Assembly (NCBI GenBank): GCA_007135115.1
Contig: SLJN01000044.1
Coordinates: forward strand, 1-41,767
DNA: 41,767 nt
Direction: 5' to 3'
Origin: Balneolales bacterium
GTDB lineage: Bacteria > Bacteroidota > Rhodothermia > Balneolales > Natronogracilivirgulaceae
The first letter of the stretch is position 1; every line of letters starts with the position of its first letter. The notes beneath the pieces are model-generated. The model was not told the DNA's origin. It made no database searches and worked only from the letters and a program-made list of their open reading frames with translations. The translations under genes and the position numbers were made by a program. Positions 16,357 to 25,348 of this stretch are shown piece by piece.

Positions 16357-16779
16357 TCAGGTATTTCCAACCACCTGAATGACGACATGTCGTCGCCGTG
16401 GCCGGTTGTCGTGATCTAACAAAACGATCTGTTGCCAGGTTCCCAATATGCAAGCGTCATTGCGCAGTGGAACTGTGATGCCGGGTCCCATGAACGTAGC
16501 GCGTATATGGGAAAATCCGTTATCATCTCCCCAGGTTTCGGAGTGATGAGATTTCATGGACTCTGATGCGAATTCATCCAGTTTTTCCTTGATATCCTGA
16601 ACCAATGCCGGTTCATACTCCATCGTGGAAATCGAAGCAGTTGAACCTACTGCAAAAACATGGCAAAAGCCCTCCCTAATGCCGGACCGCGCCACAATCT
16701 CATTCACTTGGTTGGTAAGGTCATGGATATCCGAATATCCTTTGGTTTCCAAATAGATATCTTCGGTTGTTATATGCAT
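16357..16779 (-). CDS. yjbQ: YjbQ/UPF0047-family protein (secondary thiamine-phosphate synthase-like)
   Basis: A 140-residue protein with the family blocks CHVFAVGSTASISTMEYEP, HHSETWGDDNGFSHIRA, GPGITVPLRNDACILGTWQQIVLLD and RRRHVVIQVVG. Conserved His residues (SHHSE, FSHIR) form the presumed metal site. Members have weak thiamine-phosphate synthase activity in vitro; the true cellular role is unsettled. The start at 16779 (MHITTEDIYLET) gives the normal family length. A GTG 33 bases upstream would add 11 residues not typical of the family. It is the first gene of a probable two-gene unit with msrA. Confidence 0.88.
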   Translation of the reverse strand: MHITTEDIYLETKGYSDIHDLTNQVNEIVARSGIREGFCHVFAVGSTASISTMEYEPALVQDIKEKLDEFASESMKSHHSETWGDDNGFSHIRATFMGPGITVPLRNDACILGTWQQIVLLDHDNRPRRRHVVIQVVGNT

Positions 16780-16997
16780 ACGCTTTTTCAGTTTAATTAA
16801 ATGAAACTCCACCGTTAGTAAAGTGAAATTTGCAAAAATGCCACGGTATTATAAAGATAGCAGTGTTCGTTTAACCGGTTTTTTCGTAAATTTGCACACT
16901 GAATAATCGTTGCATTGCATATAGCGATATTCAGCTTTTCTTTTTAAAACCCGCTTTTATCTACAGACGTAGTTTCATTTTTCAATAACGTTCCGTA

Positions 16998-17855
16998 ATG
17001 CTCAAACACTCAGGCCTGTTTTTTATTAGTCTTCTAATTGTATTGAATGCATGTAATGATCAGCCGGCTTCACCAATTGATGAGATTGATCCCCCGGAAC
17101 TGCCTTCATTTGAAGGATTACCGTATGATTTTGGAGTCTTCGATGAGTTAGAGGCGTCGTCTAATGAAGTAGCTACGCCTGAGCATGATGAAGTCGAGGA
17201 TATCGAAGCTTTATTGACGGATGTGCTGGAGCTTTTGAAGTATCGCGTCGATGAATCCGTGCTTGCCGCCTTGAATAATGCTTTTTCACCCTCACATGAC
17301 ATTACGGGGTCATTTGACAATGGCGGATTTGTGTGGGAATATGATTTGGAATCTGATTTTTACAGCGGGGTTGAAATTAATCACCCTGCATTACTCAGAG
17401 GCGAGCATGTAGAAGATGAAACCGTCTTTTGGGATTTAACCCTATACGGTGATGGTACCGGAAACGGAGAATTCCGGTTGATCGAAGGTCAAAATACCGT
17501 TCTTGAAGACGAACAAAAATGGACCATATATAATCTTGATGAAGCACCTGATGTGCAAAAATCGGTTAGTTTAAACTGGACGTATAACGAAGACGATCAG
17601 TTGGATTTAATAGATTTGATTACCCGTTTTGATGAAGAAAACGGCGAACCCGTCAATTATACCATGTTTGAGCTGGAGGAAGATGAGATGTTCATTCGGT
17701 TTCGAAGAGCAATTGCCAGCCAAACTATCCAGTATATCGACGCCGTAATGGATGCAGATGATGGAGATGGCAAAATGACTTACCGGCTGGGAGCCGAAGA
17801 TGATCAAAGTGAATACTGCTGGGAGTCGGACTTTGAAATTGTGGAGTGTGAATAA
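16998..17855 (+). CDS. Putative lipoprotein of unknown function
   Basis: A 285-residue protein with a classic lipoprotein signal: a hydrophobic stretch ending LNAC with Cys19. A Pro/Asp/Glu-rich linker follows. Residues about 95-260 contain repeated aromatic/acidic beta-strand patterns (GGFVWEYDLES, VFWDLTLYGDG, WTIYNLD, VSLNWTYNEDD). This suggests a beta-sheet, lipocalin- or barrel-like fold that may bind a ligand. Two Cys near the C-terminus (EYCWESDFEIVECE) could form a disulphide. I recognise no family. It converges on guaA with about 30 bases between the stops and no clear terminator. Confidence 0.8.
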   Translation: MLKHSGLFFISLLIVLNACNDQPASPIDEIDPPELPSFEGLPYDFGVFDELEASSNEVATPEHDEVEDIEALLTDVLELLKYRVDESVLAALNNAFSPSHDITGSFDNGGFVWEYDLESDFYSGVEINHPALLRGEHVEDETVFWDLTLYGDGTGNGEFRLIEGQNTVLEDEQKWTIYNLDEAPDVQKSVSLNWTYNEDDQLDLIDLITRFDEENGEPVNYTMFELEEDEMFIRFRRAIASQTIQYIDAVMDADDGDGKMTYRLGAEDDQSEYCWESDFEIVECE

Positions 17856-17884
17856 CGTATATCCGTCGGATTATAGCTAAATTC

Positions 17885-19438
17885 CTATTCCCACTCGATG
17901 GTCGAGGGCGGCTTAGAACTGATATCGTATACCACCCGGTTGATCCCCTCAATTTCGTTGATGATCCGGTTAGAAACGCGGGAGAGAAATTCATAAGGAA
18001 GATGAGCCCAGTCTGCCGTCATCCCGTCTACGCTGGTTACGGCGCGGAGAGCAATGGTGTATTCGTAGGTACGCTCATCGCCCATAACCCCAACGCTCTG
18101 AACGGGTAGAAGTACCGCAAGTGCCTGCCAGACTTTGTTATACAAATCATTGGCTTTTAGCTCTTCAACAAATATCGCATCGGCCTCGCGAAGTAAGTCC
18201 AGTTTTTCCGGAGTCAATTCTGATAATACGCGTATGGCAATGCCGGGACCGGGGAAAGGGTGTCTTTGCAGAAAATCCGGTGGTATGCCAAGCGCTTTGC
18301 CGATTTCGCGAACTTCATCCTTAAACAGTTCCCGAAGCGGCTCCAGCAAGTCCAGATTCATTTTTTCCGGTAAACCACCGACATTATGGTGGGATTTTAT
18401 CGTAACCGATGGTCCACCGGTAAACGAAACGCTCTCAATAACATCCGGATAAAGAGTTCCCTGAGCCAGAAAGCCGTAGCGATCATCGTCGTTGACGGCT
18501 TCATCAAAAACTTCAATAAACGTGTTTCCGATGATTTTGCGCTTTTCTTCCGGATCACTGACGCCTGTCAATTTATCCAGAAACTCTTTCGACGCATCCA
18601 CGCCTTTTACCGGCAGCTTCAAATGCTCCTTATAGAGGCGAAGCACATCTTCAAACTCATTTTTGCGCAACAGTCCGTTATTCACGAATACACACTGTAA
18701 CTGGTCACCAATCGCTCTGTGAATCAGAGTGGCGGCTACTGTTGAGTCTACACCTCCGGATAGGCCGCAAACAACATGAGCATCACCGACTTGTTTTTGG
18801 ATGGAAGCAATACTGGATTCGATAAATGACTCGGCTGTCCAGTTGCGATCAACCTGACAAATTCTGCTGAGAAAGTTTTGGATAAGTGTGCTGCCGTATT
18901 CGGTATGCACTACTTCAGGATGAAACTGAACTCCGTAAACAGGCTGATCTTTATGCCTTAAAGCGGCAATCGGTGCATTATCGGTATGGGCAATTATCTC
19001 AAAGTCATCGGGCAGGGTTTGGATGTGGTCGGAATGGCTCATCCAGACTTGGCTACGTTGTGGCAAACCTGCGAGCAAGTCTTCGCTGTCATCCACAATG
19101 AGCTCGGCACGGCCGAATTCACGGCGGGAAGCTCGTGAAACTGAACCCGGCTTTTTGTGATGAACGAGAGCCTGCAAACCGTAGCAGATACCAAGTACGG
19201 GAATGCCAAACCGGTGCAGGTCATCGGGGAGGGCAGGGGCCTCCGTGTCGTTAACACTGCAAGGTCCGCCTGATAAAATAATGCCCGCAGGAGGATTCTC
19301 TTTGAATTCCTCGAGCGGGCGATTAAACGGAATGATCTCGCTGTAGACGTTCAGCTCCCGAACTCTCCTGGCGATTAGTTGGGTGTACTGGGAACCGTAA
19401 TCGAGAATGAGTATCCAGGAGTCGGGGCGAACGATCAT
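17885..19438 (-). CDS. guaA: GMP synthase (glutamine-hydrolysing)
   Basis: A 517-residue two-domain enzyme making GMP from XMP, ATP and glutamine in purine synthesis. The class I amidotransferase domain has nucleophile Cys85 in LGICYGLQ and His173/Glu175 in VQFHPEV. The ATP-pyrophosphatase domain starts with the PP-loop GLSGGVDST (about 225-233). The dimerisation domain ends with the family signature [10 protein letters not shown]. The length is normal. Its ATG overlaps the gcvPA stop by one base (TGATG), so it is translated from the same transcript. This is an unusual joining of purine and glycine metabolism. Confidence 0.97.
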   Translation of the reverse strand: MIVRPDSWILILDYGSQYTQLIARRVRELNVYSEIIPFNRPLEEFKENPPAGIILSGGPCSVNDTEAPALPDDLHRFGIPVLGICYGLQALVHHKKPGSVSRASRREFGRAELIVDDSEDLLAGLPQRSQVWMSHSDHIQTLPDDFEIIAHTDNAPIAALRHKDQPVYGVQFHPEVVHTEYGSTLIQNFLSRICQVDRNWTAESFIESSIASIQKQVGDAHVVCGLSGGVDSTVAATLIHRAIGDQLQCVFVNNGLLRKNEFEDVLRLYKEHLKLPVKGVDASKEFLDKLTGVSDPEEKRKIIGNTFIEVFDEAVNDDDRYGFLAQGTLYPDVIESVSFTGGPSVTIKSHHNVGGLPEKMNLDLLEPLRELFKDEVREIGKALGIPPDFLQRHPFPGPGIAIRVLSELTPEKLDLLREADAIFVEELKANDLYNKVWQALAVLLPVQSVGVMGDERTYEYTIALRAVTSVDGMTADWAHLPYEFLSRVSNRIINEIEGINRVVYDISSKPPSTIEWE

Positions 19439-20775
19439 CAGCCTTTAACTTTACCTAATTCGGTTACGAATTGATCGAGTTCTTCTTTACTTCGTTTTTC
19501 AGTGACCGCAACCATCAAACCTTCATCATCGAATCTGCTCAGGTCGATTCCGGCCATAAAGCCTTTATCTGCAAGATCTTCGATAATTTTGGAAGGTTCT
19601 ACGGGAGTATTCACAACGAATTCTTTAAAGAACGGGCGATCATACTTCAGACTGTAACCATCAAGGTTTTGAATTTGATCAGCCAGATAATGCGCTTTTT
19701 GAGTGCTTTGCTCGGCAACTTCGCGCACACCCTGTTTACCCAACAGCGACATATAAATGGTTGATGCCAGTGCCATCAATCCCTGATTGGTACAAATGTT
19801 GGAAGTGGCTTTATCCCGGCGGATGTGCTGCTCCCTGGTTTGAAGCGTAAGAACGAAAGCTTCGTTGCCATCGGAGTCGATAGTAAGACCACTGAGGCGG
19901 CCGGGAAGCTTACGAACCATTTTCTTGCGGGTGGCAAAGATACCGCAATACGGTCCGCCGAATTGCAAGCCGATTCCCATACCCTGAGCTTCTCCTACGA
20001 CAATATCAGCATCGTAAGAAGAGGGTTCGGCAAGAATGCCGAGAGAAAGCGGATCTACCACCGAAATAAGCAGTGCTTTTTTGTCGGTGCGGGTGATGCG
20101 CTTGATTTCCTGTACATCCTCAAGGTTACCGTAAAAGTTCGGATGCTGCACAACTACACCAGCAACGGTATCATCGACCAACTTTTCAAGTTCATCCAGA
20201 TCGGCACCGCCTTTGACCGGATCGGTTTCTACGATCTCAATATCATGACCCTTGGCGTAGGTGCGTGCCACATTTAAATAATTCGGATGAACTTTACCCA
20301 CCACAACAATCTTTTGTCGTTTAGTGAGTGCTGAAGCCATGATAATAGCTTCTGAAAGGCTATTGGCGGCATCATAAAGAGATGCATTCGCGATTTCCAT
20401 CCCGGTGAGTTCGCAGATCATGCTTTGGAACTCATACATCGACTGGAGGGTACCCTGTGAGACTTCACCCTGGTAAGGCGTGTAAGCGGTGTAAAATTCA
20501 GACCGGCTTGTAAGTGAAGCGATGGCCGTAGGGATGAAGTGGTCGTAGGCACCGCCACCCATAAAACAGGCATGAGTTTGTGCCGAGCAATTTTTTTCAG
20601 ATATCCGGGTGATTTCTTTGATGGCCTCCCATTCGGAAAGCTGTTTAGGCAGGTTTAAGTCGCCCCGGAATCGAACCCCCTCAGGAATGTTTGTAAGTAG
20701 ATCTTCAATACTTTCAGTGCCGATGGTTTCCAGCATGGATTTACGGTCGGCGTCCGTATGAGGAATAAAACTCAT
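19438..20775 (-). CDS. gcvPA: Glycine dehydrogenase (decarboxylating) subunit 1 (P1)
   Basis: A 445-residue N-terminal half of the split glycine-cleavage P-protein. It decarboxylates glycine with PLP as a heterotetramer with GcvPB and passes the aminomethyl group to GcvH. Family blocks include [54 protein letters not shown] and [12 protein letters not shown]. The ATG at 20775 ([11 protein letters not shown]) gives the usual N-terminus; an in-frame TTG three codons earlier is less likely. The PLP lysine belongs to the P2 subunit, which is not in this window; gcvT is also absent. It lies 142 bases after gcvH with a hairpin between, and overlaps guaA by one base. Confidence 0.95.
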   Translation of the reverse strand: MSFIPHTDADRKSMLETIGTESIEDLLTNIPEGVRFRGDLNLPKQLSEWEAIKEITRISEKNCSAQTHACFMGGGAYDHFIPTAIASLTSRSEFYTAYTPYQGEVSQGTLQSMYEFQSMICELTGMEIANASLYDAANSLSEAIIMASALTKRQKIVVVGKVHPNYLNVARTYAKGHDIEIVETDPVKGGADLDELEKLVDDTVAGVVVQHPNFYGNLEDVQEIKRITRTDKKALLISVVDPLSLGILAEPSSYDADIVVGEAQGMGIGLQFGGPYCGIFATRKKMVRKLPGRLSGLTIDSDGNEAFVLTLQTREQHIRRDKATSNICTNQGLMALASTIYMSLLGKQGVREVAEQSTQKAHYLADQIQNLDGYSLKYDRPFFKEFVVNTPVEPSKIIEDLADKGFMAGIDLSRFDDEGLMVAVTEKRSKEELDQFVTELGKVKG

Positions 20776-20877
20776 AGAGTTCAAATAATTCTGGTTTCGG
20801 GTTTTCTTTTATAAAATCAAAAAACTAACCGGGCAAACGGATAGTTATTGTCTGTCATTCCCGATTTTGAAAAGTAA

Positions 20878-20910
20878 ATAGCCTGCCTGGCTGAATGCCG
20901 GGCAGGCTAT
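20878..20910 (-). terminator. Hairpin between gcvH and gcvPA (terminator or attenuator)
   Basis: Arms ATAGCCTGCC (20878-20887) and GGCAGGCTAT (20901-20910) form a perfect 10-bp stem 8 bases after the gcvH stop. On the minus strand TTTACTTTTC follows. The moderately T-rich tail suggests partial termination before gcvPA. Confidence 0.7.
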
Positions 20911-20917
20911 GATGGCT

Positions 20918-21295
20918 TTAAATAATTTCCTGATACTGTTCGGAAGTTAGCAGCTCGTCCAGCTCTTCTTTGTTGGACATTTTGATTTTGATCATCCAGC
21001 CATCACCATAAGGGTCTTCATTAACCAGTTCAGGCTCATCTTCGAGTTTTTCGTTGACCTCTTGTACCGTTCCGGTAACCGGCATATAAAGCTCGGACAC
21101 GGTCTTTACAGCCTCAACAGTTCCGAAGGTATCATCTTTTGCAATTTCATCATCGTTTTCATCGATTTCAACGAAGACGATATCACCCAACTCGCTTTGA
21201 GCGAAGTCGGTGATACCAACTGTTATGGTTCCATCTCCATTGTCTCGTACCCATTCGTGTTCGCGGGTATATTTCAGATCTTCAGGATACTTCAT
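20918..21295 (-). CDS. gcvH: Glycine cleavage system H protein
   Basis: This 125-residue lipoyl-carrier protein shuttles the aminomethyl intermediate between the P, T and L proteins. The lipoylated Lys64 is in [12 protein letters not shown]. The N-terminal EHEWV and [19 protein letters not shown] blocks and the length are typical. It follows accC by 8 bases, so it is part of the efp-accB-accC operon. GcvH can also feed lipoyl groups to other enzymes, which may explain its place beside acc genes. A strong hairpin follows the stop. Confidence 0.97.
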   Translation of the reverse strand: MKYPEDLKYTREHEWVRDNGDGTITVGITDFAQSELGDIVFVEIDENDDEIAKDDTFGTVEAVKTVSELYMPVTGTVQEVNEKLEDEPELVNEDPYGDGWMIKIKMSNKEELDELLTSEQYQEII

Positions 21296-21303
21296 AAATT
21301 TCG

Positions 21304-22656
21304 TTACTCGGTTTCGGGATTATAGGTAAAAGATTCTTCCAGATACTTGGTGTGAAAAGTCCCATCAATAAAGTTGGGGTCGTTCATCAGTTGCTTGTGA
21401 TAGGGAATATTGGTTTTAATCCCTTGAATGACAAATTCTCCAAGCGCTCGTTTCATACGGGCGATAGCCTGCATTCTGTTCGGTGCACTTACAATCAATT
21501 TAGCGATCATGGAATCGTAGTGGGGAGGAACGCGATATCCGGCATAGGCATGGGTGTCCACCCGAACACTTTGACCGCCGGGGATGTGAAAAACTGAAAT
21601 CTCACCGGCAGATGGCCGGAAGTTTTTTGCAGGATCTTCAGCATTAATCCGGCATTCAATCGCATGGCCGCGCATTTTCAGCTCTTTTTTAGGGAGCGGC
21701 TCGCCGGCAGCGACTTCAATTTGCTGTTGGATAAGATCGGTTTTGGTGATCTCCTCCGTAACAGGATGCTCGACCTGAATACGGGTGTTCATTTCCATGA
21801 AATAGAAGTTGTGATCTTTATCCACCAGAAACTCAATGGTACCGGCGCCTTCATAGCCGATGGATTCGGCCGCATTAACCGCTGCCTGTCCCATGCGTTC
21901 ACGGAGATCTTTGGTCATAATCGGCGAGGGTGCTTCTTCAAGCACTTTTTGATGTCGCCTTTGCAGCGAGCAATCTCTTTCGCCGTAATGTACAGCATTA
22001 CCGTGGGAGTCACCCATTATTTGGATTTCAACGTGATGCGGCTGGACGAGGAACTTCTCCAAATACATGGCCGGGTTGCCGAAGCCCGTTTCGGCTTCGT
22101 TGCGGGCAGTACGGAACTGGCGTTCCATTTCCGACTCTTCCCAGACGATCCGCATCCCGCGTCCGCCACCACCGGCCGAAGCTTTCAGGATGACCGGGTA
22201 TCCGATATCTGCTGCGATTTTCTTTGCTTCATCTGGGCCGCTTAATTCTCCTTCACTTCCCGGAACGACGGGTACGCCGCTTTTGATCATATTCTCTTTG
22301 GCATGGGACTTATCTCCCATCTTGTCGATCATCTCAGAAGAGGGTCCGATGAACTTGAGGTTATGTTCTCCACAAATTCGTGAGAATTCGGCATTTTCAG
22401 AAAGAAAACCGTACCCGGGATGAATGGCCTCTGCATTGGTAATTTCCGCAGCAGCGAGGATCCTGGGAATTTTCAGGTAACTTTCGGCTGATGAAGGCGG
22501 GCCGATACACACTGCTTCATCAGCAAACTTTACATGCAAGCTGTTGGCATCAGCCGTGGAGTAAACGGCCACGGTTTTGATGCCCATCTCCTTACAGGTA
22601 CGAATGACGCGCAGGGCGATTTCACCCCTGTTGGCAATCAGAATTTTATCGAACAT
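21304..22656 (-). CDS. accC: Acetyl-CoA carboxylase, biotin carboxylase subunit
   Basis: A 450-residue ATP-grasp enzyme that carboxylates biotin on AccB in the first step of fatty-acid synthesis. Seen: the N-terminal [17 protein letters not shown], the ATP-binding glycine loop [45 protein letters not shown] and [13 protein letters not shown]. All are invariant family blocks and the length is standard. It lies 9 bases downstream of accB and is transcribed with it. The carboxyltransferase genes accA and accD are not in this window, as is usual in many bacteria. Confidence 0.98.
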   Translation of the reverse strand: MFDKILIANRGEIALRVIRTCKEMGIKTVAVYSTADANSLHVKFADEAVCIGPPSSAESYLKIPRILAAAEITNAEAIHPGYGFLSENAEFSRICGEHNLKFIGPSSEMIDKMGDKSHAKENMIKSGVPVVPGSEGELSGPDEAKKIAADIGYPVILKASAGGGGRGMRIVWEESEMERQFRTARNEAETGFGNPAMYLEKFLVQPHHVEIQIMGDSHGNAVHYGERDCSLQRRHQKVLEEAPSPIMTKDLRERMGQAAVNAAESIGYEGAGTIEFLVDKDHNFYFMEMNTRIQVEHPVTEEITKTDLIQQQIEVAAGEPLPKKELKMRGHAIECRINAEDPAKNFRPSAGEISVFHIPGGQSVRVDTHAYAGYRVPPHYDSMIAKLIVSAPNRMQAIARMKRALGEFVIQGIKTNIPYHKQLMNDPNFIDGTFHTKYLEESFTYNPETE

Positions 22657-22665
22657 ATTTGCAGA

Positions 22666-23160
22666 TTAAGCCGGTTCGATCTCAAACAGAGGCTGATCGT
22701 ATTCAACCGGCTGACCGTTATCAACCAAAATTTTAACGACTTTTCCGGAAACCTCAGCTTCGATCTCATTCATAATTTTCATGGCCTCAACAATACAAAG
22801 GGTATCACCTTTGGAAACCGTATCGCCGACTTTCACATAAGGGTCGGAGTCAGGTGAAGGGGCTTCGTAAAAAGTGCCAACAATCGGTGACTTAACCGTA
22901 TGAGTATTTGATGGTGCAGCTTCCTGCTTTTCTGCCGGTTCACTCTGTTGAGCCGGGGCCGGTTGAGCAGTAGGCTGTTGGGGCATCTGCATTTCAACAC
23001 CGGGAGCCGGCATATACATAGGGGTACCGCCACCTTCTTTGTTGATCACATCCGGTTGTTTCTTCACTTTGATTTTGAAATTTCCTTCTTCAATGGAAAC
23101 TTCATTAACATCGCTTTCGGATATCAGTTCCAGCAGATTTTTGACCACTTTTAGATCCAT
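22666..23160 (-). CDS. accB: Acetyl-CoA carboxylase biotin carboxyl carrier protein
   Basis: A 164-residue protein. A short N-terminal helical segment ([19 protein letters not shown]) is followed by a Pro/Ala/Gln-rich flexible linker (about 45-85) and a C-terminal biotinyl domain. Biotinylated Lys128 is in [12 protein letters not shown], and the conserved [14 protein letters not shown] thumb region is present. It carries biotin between AccC and the carboxyltransferase. It lies 17 bases after efp. The order efp-accB-accC is common across bacteria. Confidence 0.97.
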   Translation of the reverse strand: MDLKVVKNLLELISESDVNEVSIEEGNFKIKVKKQPDVINKEGGGTPMYMPAPGVEMQMPQQPTAQPAPAQQSEPAEKQEAAPSNTHTVKSPIVGTFYEAPSPDSDPYVKVGDTVSKGDTLCIVEAMKIMNEIEAEVSGKVVKILVDNGQPVEYDQPLFEIEPA

Positions 23161-23177
23161 AATAATCTCTCCAAATT

Positions 23178-23750
23178 TTAAGATTTAACGCGTTCTAAAT
23201 ATTTGGATGACCGGGTGTCTACTTTCACCTGATCTCCTTCGTTGATAAAAAGGGGAACCTGGATGGACGCACCGCTTTCAAGTTCGGCAGGTTTGGTGCC
23301 TCCCTGGGCGGTATCACCACGTACTCCGGGCTCGGTAGAAGTTACTTCGAGAGTCACCTGATCGGGTGGATCCACAAACAGAATTTCTTCCTGATCGGCA
23401 TCAACCACAACAGTTACTTCTTCGCTTTCTTTCATGAAATCCTTGCGGTTAATTCGATTCTCACCAATGGTGATCTGTTCGTAGGTTTCCTGATGCATGA
23501 AATGGTAGATTTCGCCTTCGTTGTAAAGGTATTGGTAGGGGCGACGCTCTACACGTACGGCTTCGACATTTTCGCCGGCCCGAAAGTTTTTATCCAGAAC
23601 TTTGCCGGTGGTGACACCCTTTAATTTTGTTCGTACAAATGCTCCGCCTTTTCCCGGCTTTACGTGCAAAAACTCAATAATCGTAAATATGTCAGAGTCA
23701 AGTCGCAGCGTAAGGCCGTTACGAAAATCGGAAGTGGATACTTTTGGCAT
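23178..23750 (-). CDS. efp: Elongation factor P
   Basis: A 190-residue translation factor that relieves ribosome stalling at polyproline stretches. The N-terminal KOW-like domain has the loop [16 protein letters not shown], with Lys34 at the position modified by EpmA/EpmB-type systems in some bacteria. Two OB domains follow ([29 protein letters not shown]...YLERV). The length is standard. It is the first gene of the efp-accB-accC-gcvH run, with a promoter-like site at 23785-23816. The modification state cannot be inferred here. Confidence 0.98.
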   Translation of the reverse strand: MPKVSTSDFRNGLTLRLDSDIFTIIEFLHVKPGKGGAFVRTKLKGVTTGKVLDKNFRAGENVEAVRVERRPYQYLYNEGEIYHFMHQETYEQITIGENRINRKDFMKESEEVTVVVDADQEEILFVDPPDQVTLEVTSTEPGVRGDTAQGGTKPAELESGASIQVPLFINEGDQVKVDTRSSKYLERVKS

Positions 23751-23784
23751 AAATGATGATTAAAATTCTACAATAATTCTGTCC

Positions 23785-23816
23785 CGAAGATAGCACAACC
23801 CGAAATGGAGTACAAC
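23785..23816 (-). promoter_or_regulatory. Putative Bacteroidota-type promoter of the efp operon
   Basis: On the minus strand, GTTG (-33) and TATCTTCG (-7, cf. TAnnTTTG) are separated by about 20 bases. It ends about 35 bases before the efp ATG. Confidence 0.4.
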
Positions 23817-23915
23817 CCACCCGTTTCGGTAGCCACCAAAGATAAGCGGCTCGGATATAAAAACGAAACAAGTGGGTTTCCGGAATTTTTTAAGGTAATA
23901 GCGTGGGTTTCGGGA

Positions 23916-25280
23916 TTATATGATATCAAACAGCATTCCCATAATGACGATAAATATGAATGCCGGGCAGATGTAGCGCAGCATAAAAATCCATACTTTC
24001 ATCAGCGTACCTCCGAAACTGCTGCCCTGCTGGATTTCTTCGGCTGCATAATGTGCACCCCATACCCAACCAACGAATATGCTAATGAAGAAAGCTCCCA
24101 CAGCGAGGAACAAGCTTCCGAAAAAGAAATCGAGAATGCTGAGGAAGTCATTCTGCCCGAACAGGCCTTCTTCACCAAAGAGATAACTCATATCGCTGAG
24201 GAAACCGGTTGCACCCTGTGAAAGGGCAGAAGGGATGGCAAGAATGAAAGCGAGTATACCAATGGTGAGAACAGATTTCTTACGGCTCCATTTCTTTTCA
24301 TCAATAAAGTAGGCGACCACTACTTCAAGCAGGGAGATGCTTGAGGTGAGAGCGCCAATGGAGAGTAACAAGAAGAAAAGCACGCCTACCAGTCCGCCCA
24401 GCGGCATTTCAGCAAAAACTTCAGGAAGGATCACGAAAACCAGCGCCGGGCCGTGTGCCGGGTCAAAACCAAGAGCAAATATGGCCGGGAAGATCATGAA
24501 TCCGGCGAGGATAGCAATTGAGGTGTCGAAAACTGCCACATATCCGCCTGAGTTAAGGATGTTCTCCCTTTTGGGCAGGTAAGATCCATAGGTGATCATG
24601 GTCCCCATGCCCAGACTCAGTGAGAAAAAGGCCTGCCCCAGTGCCACCATGATGGTTTGGAAGCCAACCTCGGAGAAATCGGGGTAAAGATAAAAAGAAA
24701 TCCCTTCGGCAGCTCCTTCCAGCGTGACCGAACGAATAATGACCACGAACATGAGAACAACGAGCATGGGCATCAGAACTTTTGCCCATCGTTCGATGCC
24801 TTGCTGAACGCCGCCAATGACTACGTATAACGTCAGCCCGAGAAATAAGGCAAGTAATGTAATGACCATCCCGGGTGAGGCAATAAACTCTTCAAACGAA
24901 GTATGGGGTGCGATGACATCTTTGGCCACATACCCGATAGCCCAGCCTGCAACCACACTGTAATAGCTGAGGATCATCATACCGGCTACCACACAGAGTC
25001 CACCTACTAAAAGCCAGCCGGACGGTCCGGTAATGGCTTTAATGGCACCCACCGGGTTGCGCTGATGGTGCCGACCCAGTGAAAGTTCGGCAAAAAGGTA
25101 GGGTACACAGATTAAAGCGACGCAGATCAGATAAATGATAACAAATGCGCCGCCTCCGCTTTCGCCGGTGACGTAGGGAAAACGCCAAATGTTACCGAGC
25201 CCCACAGCTGAGCCCGCAGCGGCAAATACAAATCCAATTCTTGAGTTCCAAATGCCCCGTTTACTTGTTTCCGTAGCCAA
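23916..25280 (-). CDS. Sodium-dependent transporter, NSS/SNF family
   Basis: A 454-residue polytopic membrane protein of the neurotransmitter:sodium symporter family (LeuT, MhsT, TnaT-like), expected to import an amino acid with Na+. The diagnostic N-terminal block FVFAAAGSAVGLGNIWRFPY (unwound TM1) and the following GGGAFVIIYL are present. So are the TM6-type FFSLSLGMGTMITYGSY and about 11-12 hydrophobic segments. The TTG start (MATETSKRGIW) is supported by a perfect AGGAGG seven bases upstream. The substrate cannot be read from sequence. A separate small partner subunit of the MetS type is not evident nearby. Confidence 0.93.
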   Translation of the reverse strand: MATETSKRGIWNSRIGFVFAAAGSAVGLGNIWRFPYVTGESGGGAFVIIYLICVALICVPYLFAELSLGRHHQRNPVGAIKAITGPSGWLLVGGLCVVAGMMILSYYSVVAGWAIGYVAKDVIAPHTSFEEFIASPGMVITLLALFLGLTLYVVIGGVQQGIERWAKVLMPMLVVLMFVVIIRSVTLEGAAEGISFYLYPDFSEVGFQTIMVALGQAFFSLSLGMGTMITYGSYLPKRENILNSGGYVAVFDTSIAILAGFMIFPAIFALGFDPAHGPALVFVILPEVFAEMPLGGLVGVLFFLLLSIGALTSSISLLEVVVAYFIDEKKWSRKKSVLTIGILAFILAIPSALSQGATGFLSDMSYLFGEEGLFGQNDFLSILDFFFGSLFLAVGAFFISIFVGWVWGAHYAAEEIQQGSSFGGTLMKVWIFMLRYICPAFIFIVIMGMLFDII

Positions 25281-25286
25281 GAGTTT

Positions 25287-25292
25287 CCTCCT
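25287..25292 (-). promoter_or_regulatory. Strong ribosome binding site fixing a TTG start
   Basis: AGGAGG on the minus strand lies 6 bases before the TTG at 25280. Most genes here have weak sites, so this one is good support for the non-ATG start of the NSS transporter. Confidence 0.75.
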
Positions 25293-25348
25293 GTTAGTTC
25301 ATGATTCACATTCACAAAATCAAAGTGCCCTAAATAATCAAATTCTGA

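Noticed and set aside
16334-16453. N-terminal extension of MsrA to 16453
   Set aside because: It overlaps the yjbQ-family gene, is not MsrA-like, and would bury the signal peptide that starts at 16333.
21664-22245. 193-codon plus-strand ORF opposite accC
   Set aside because: It is antisense to invariant accC motifs, without a ribosome site or recognisable domain.
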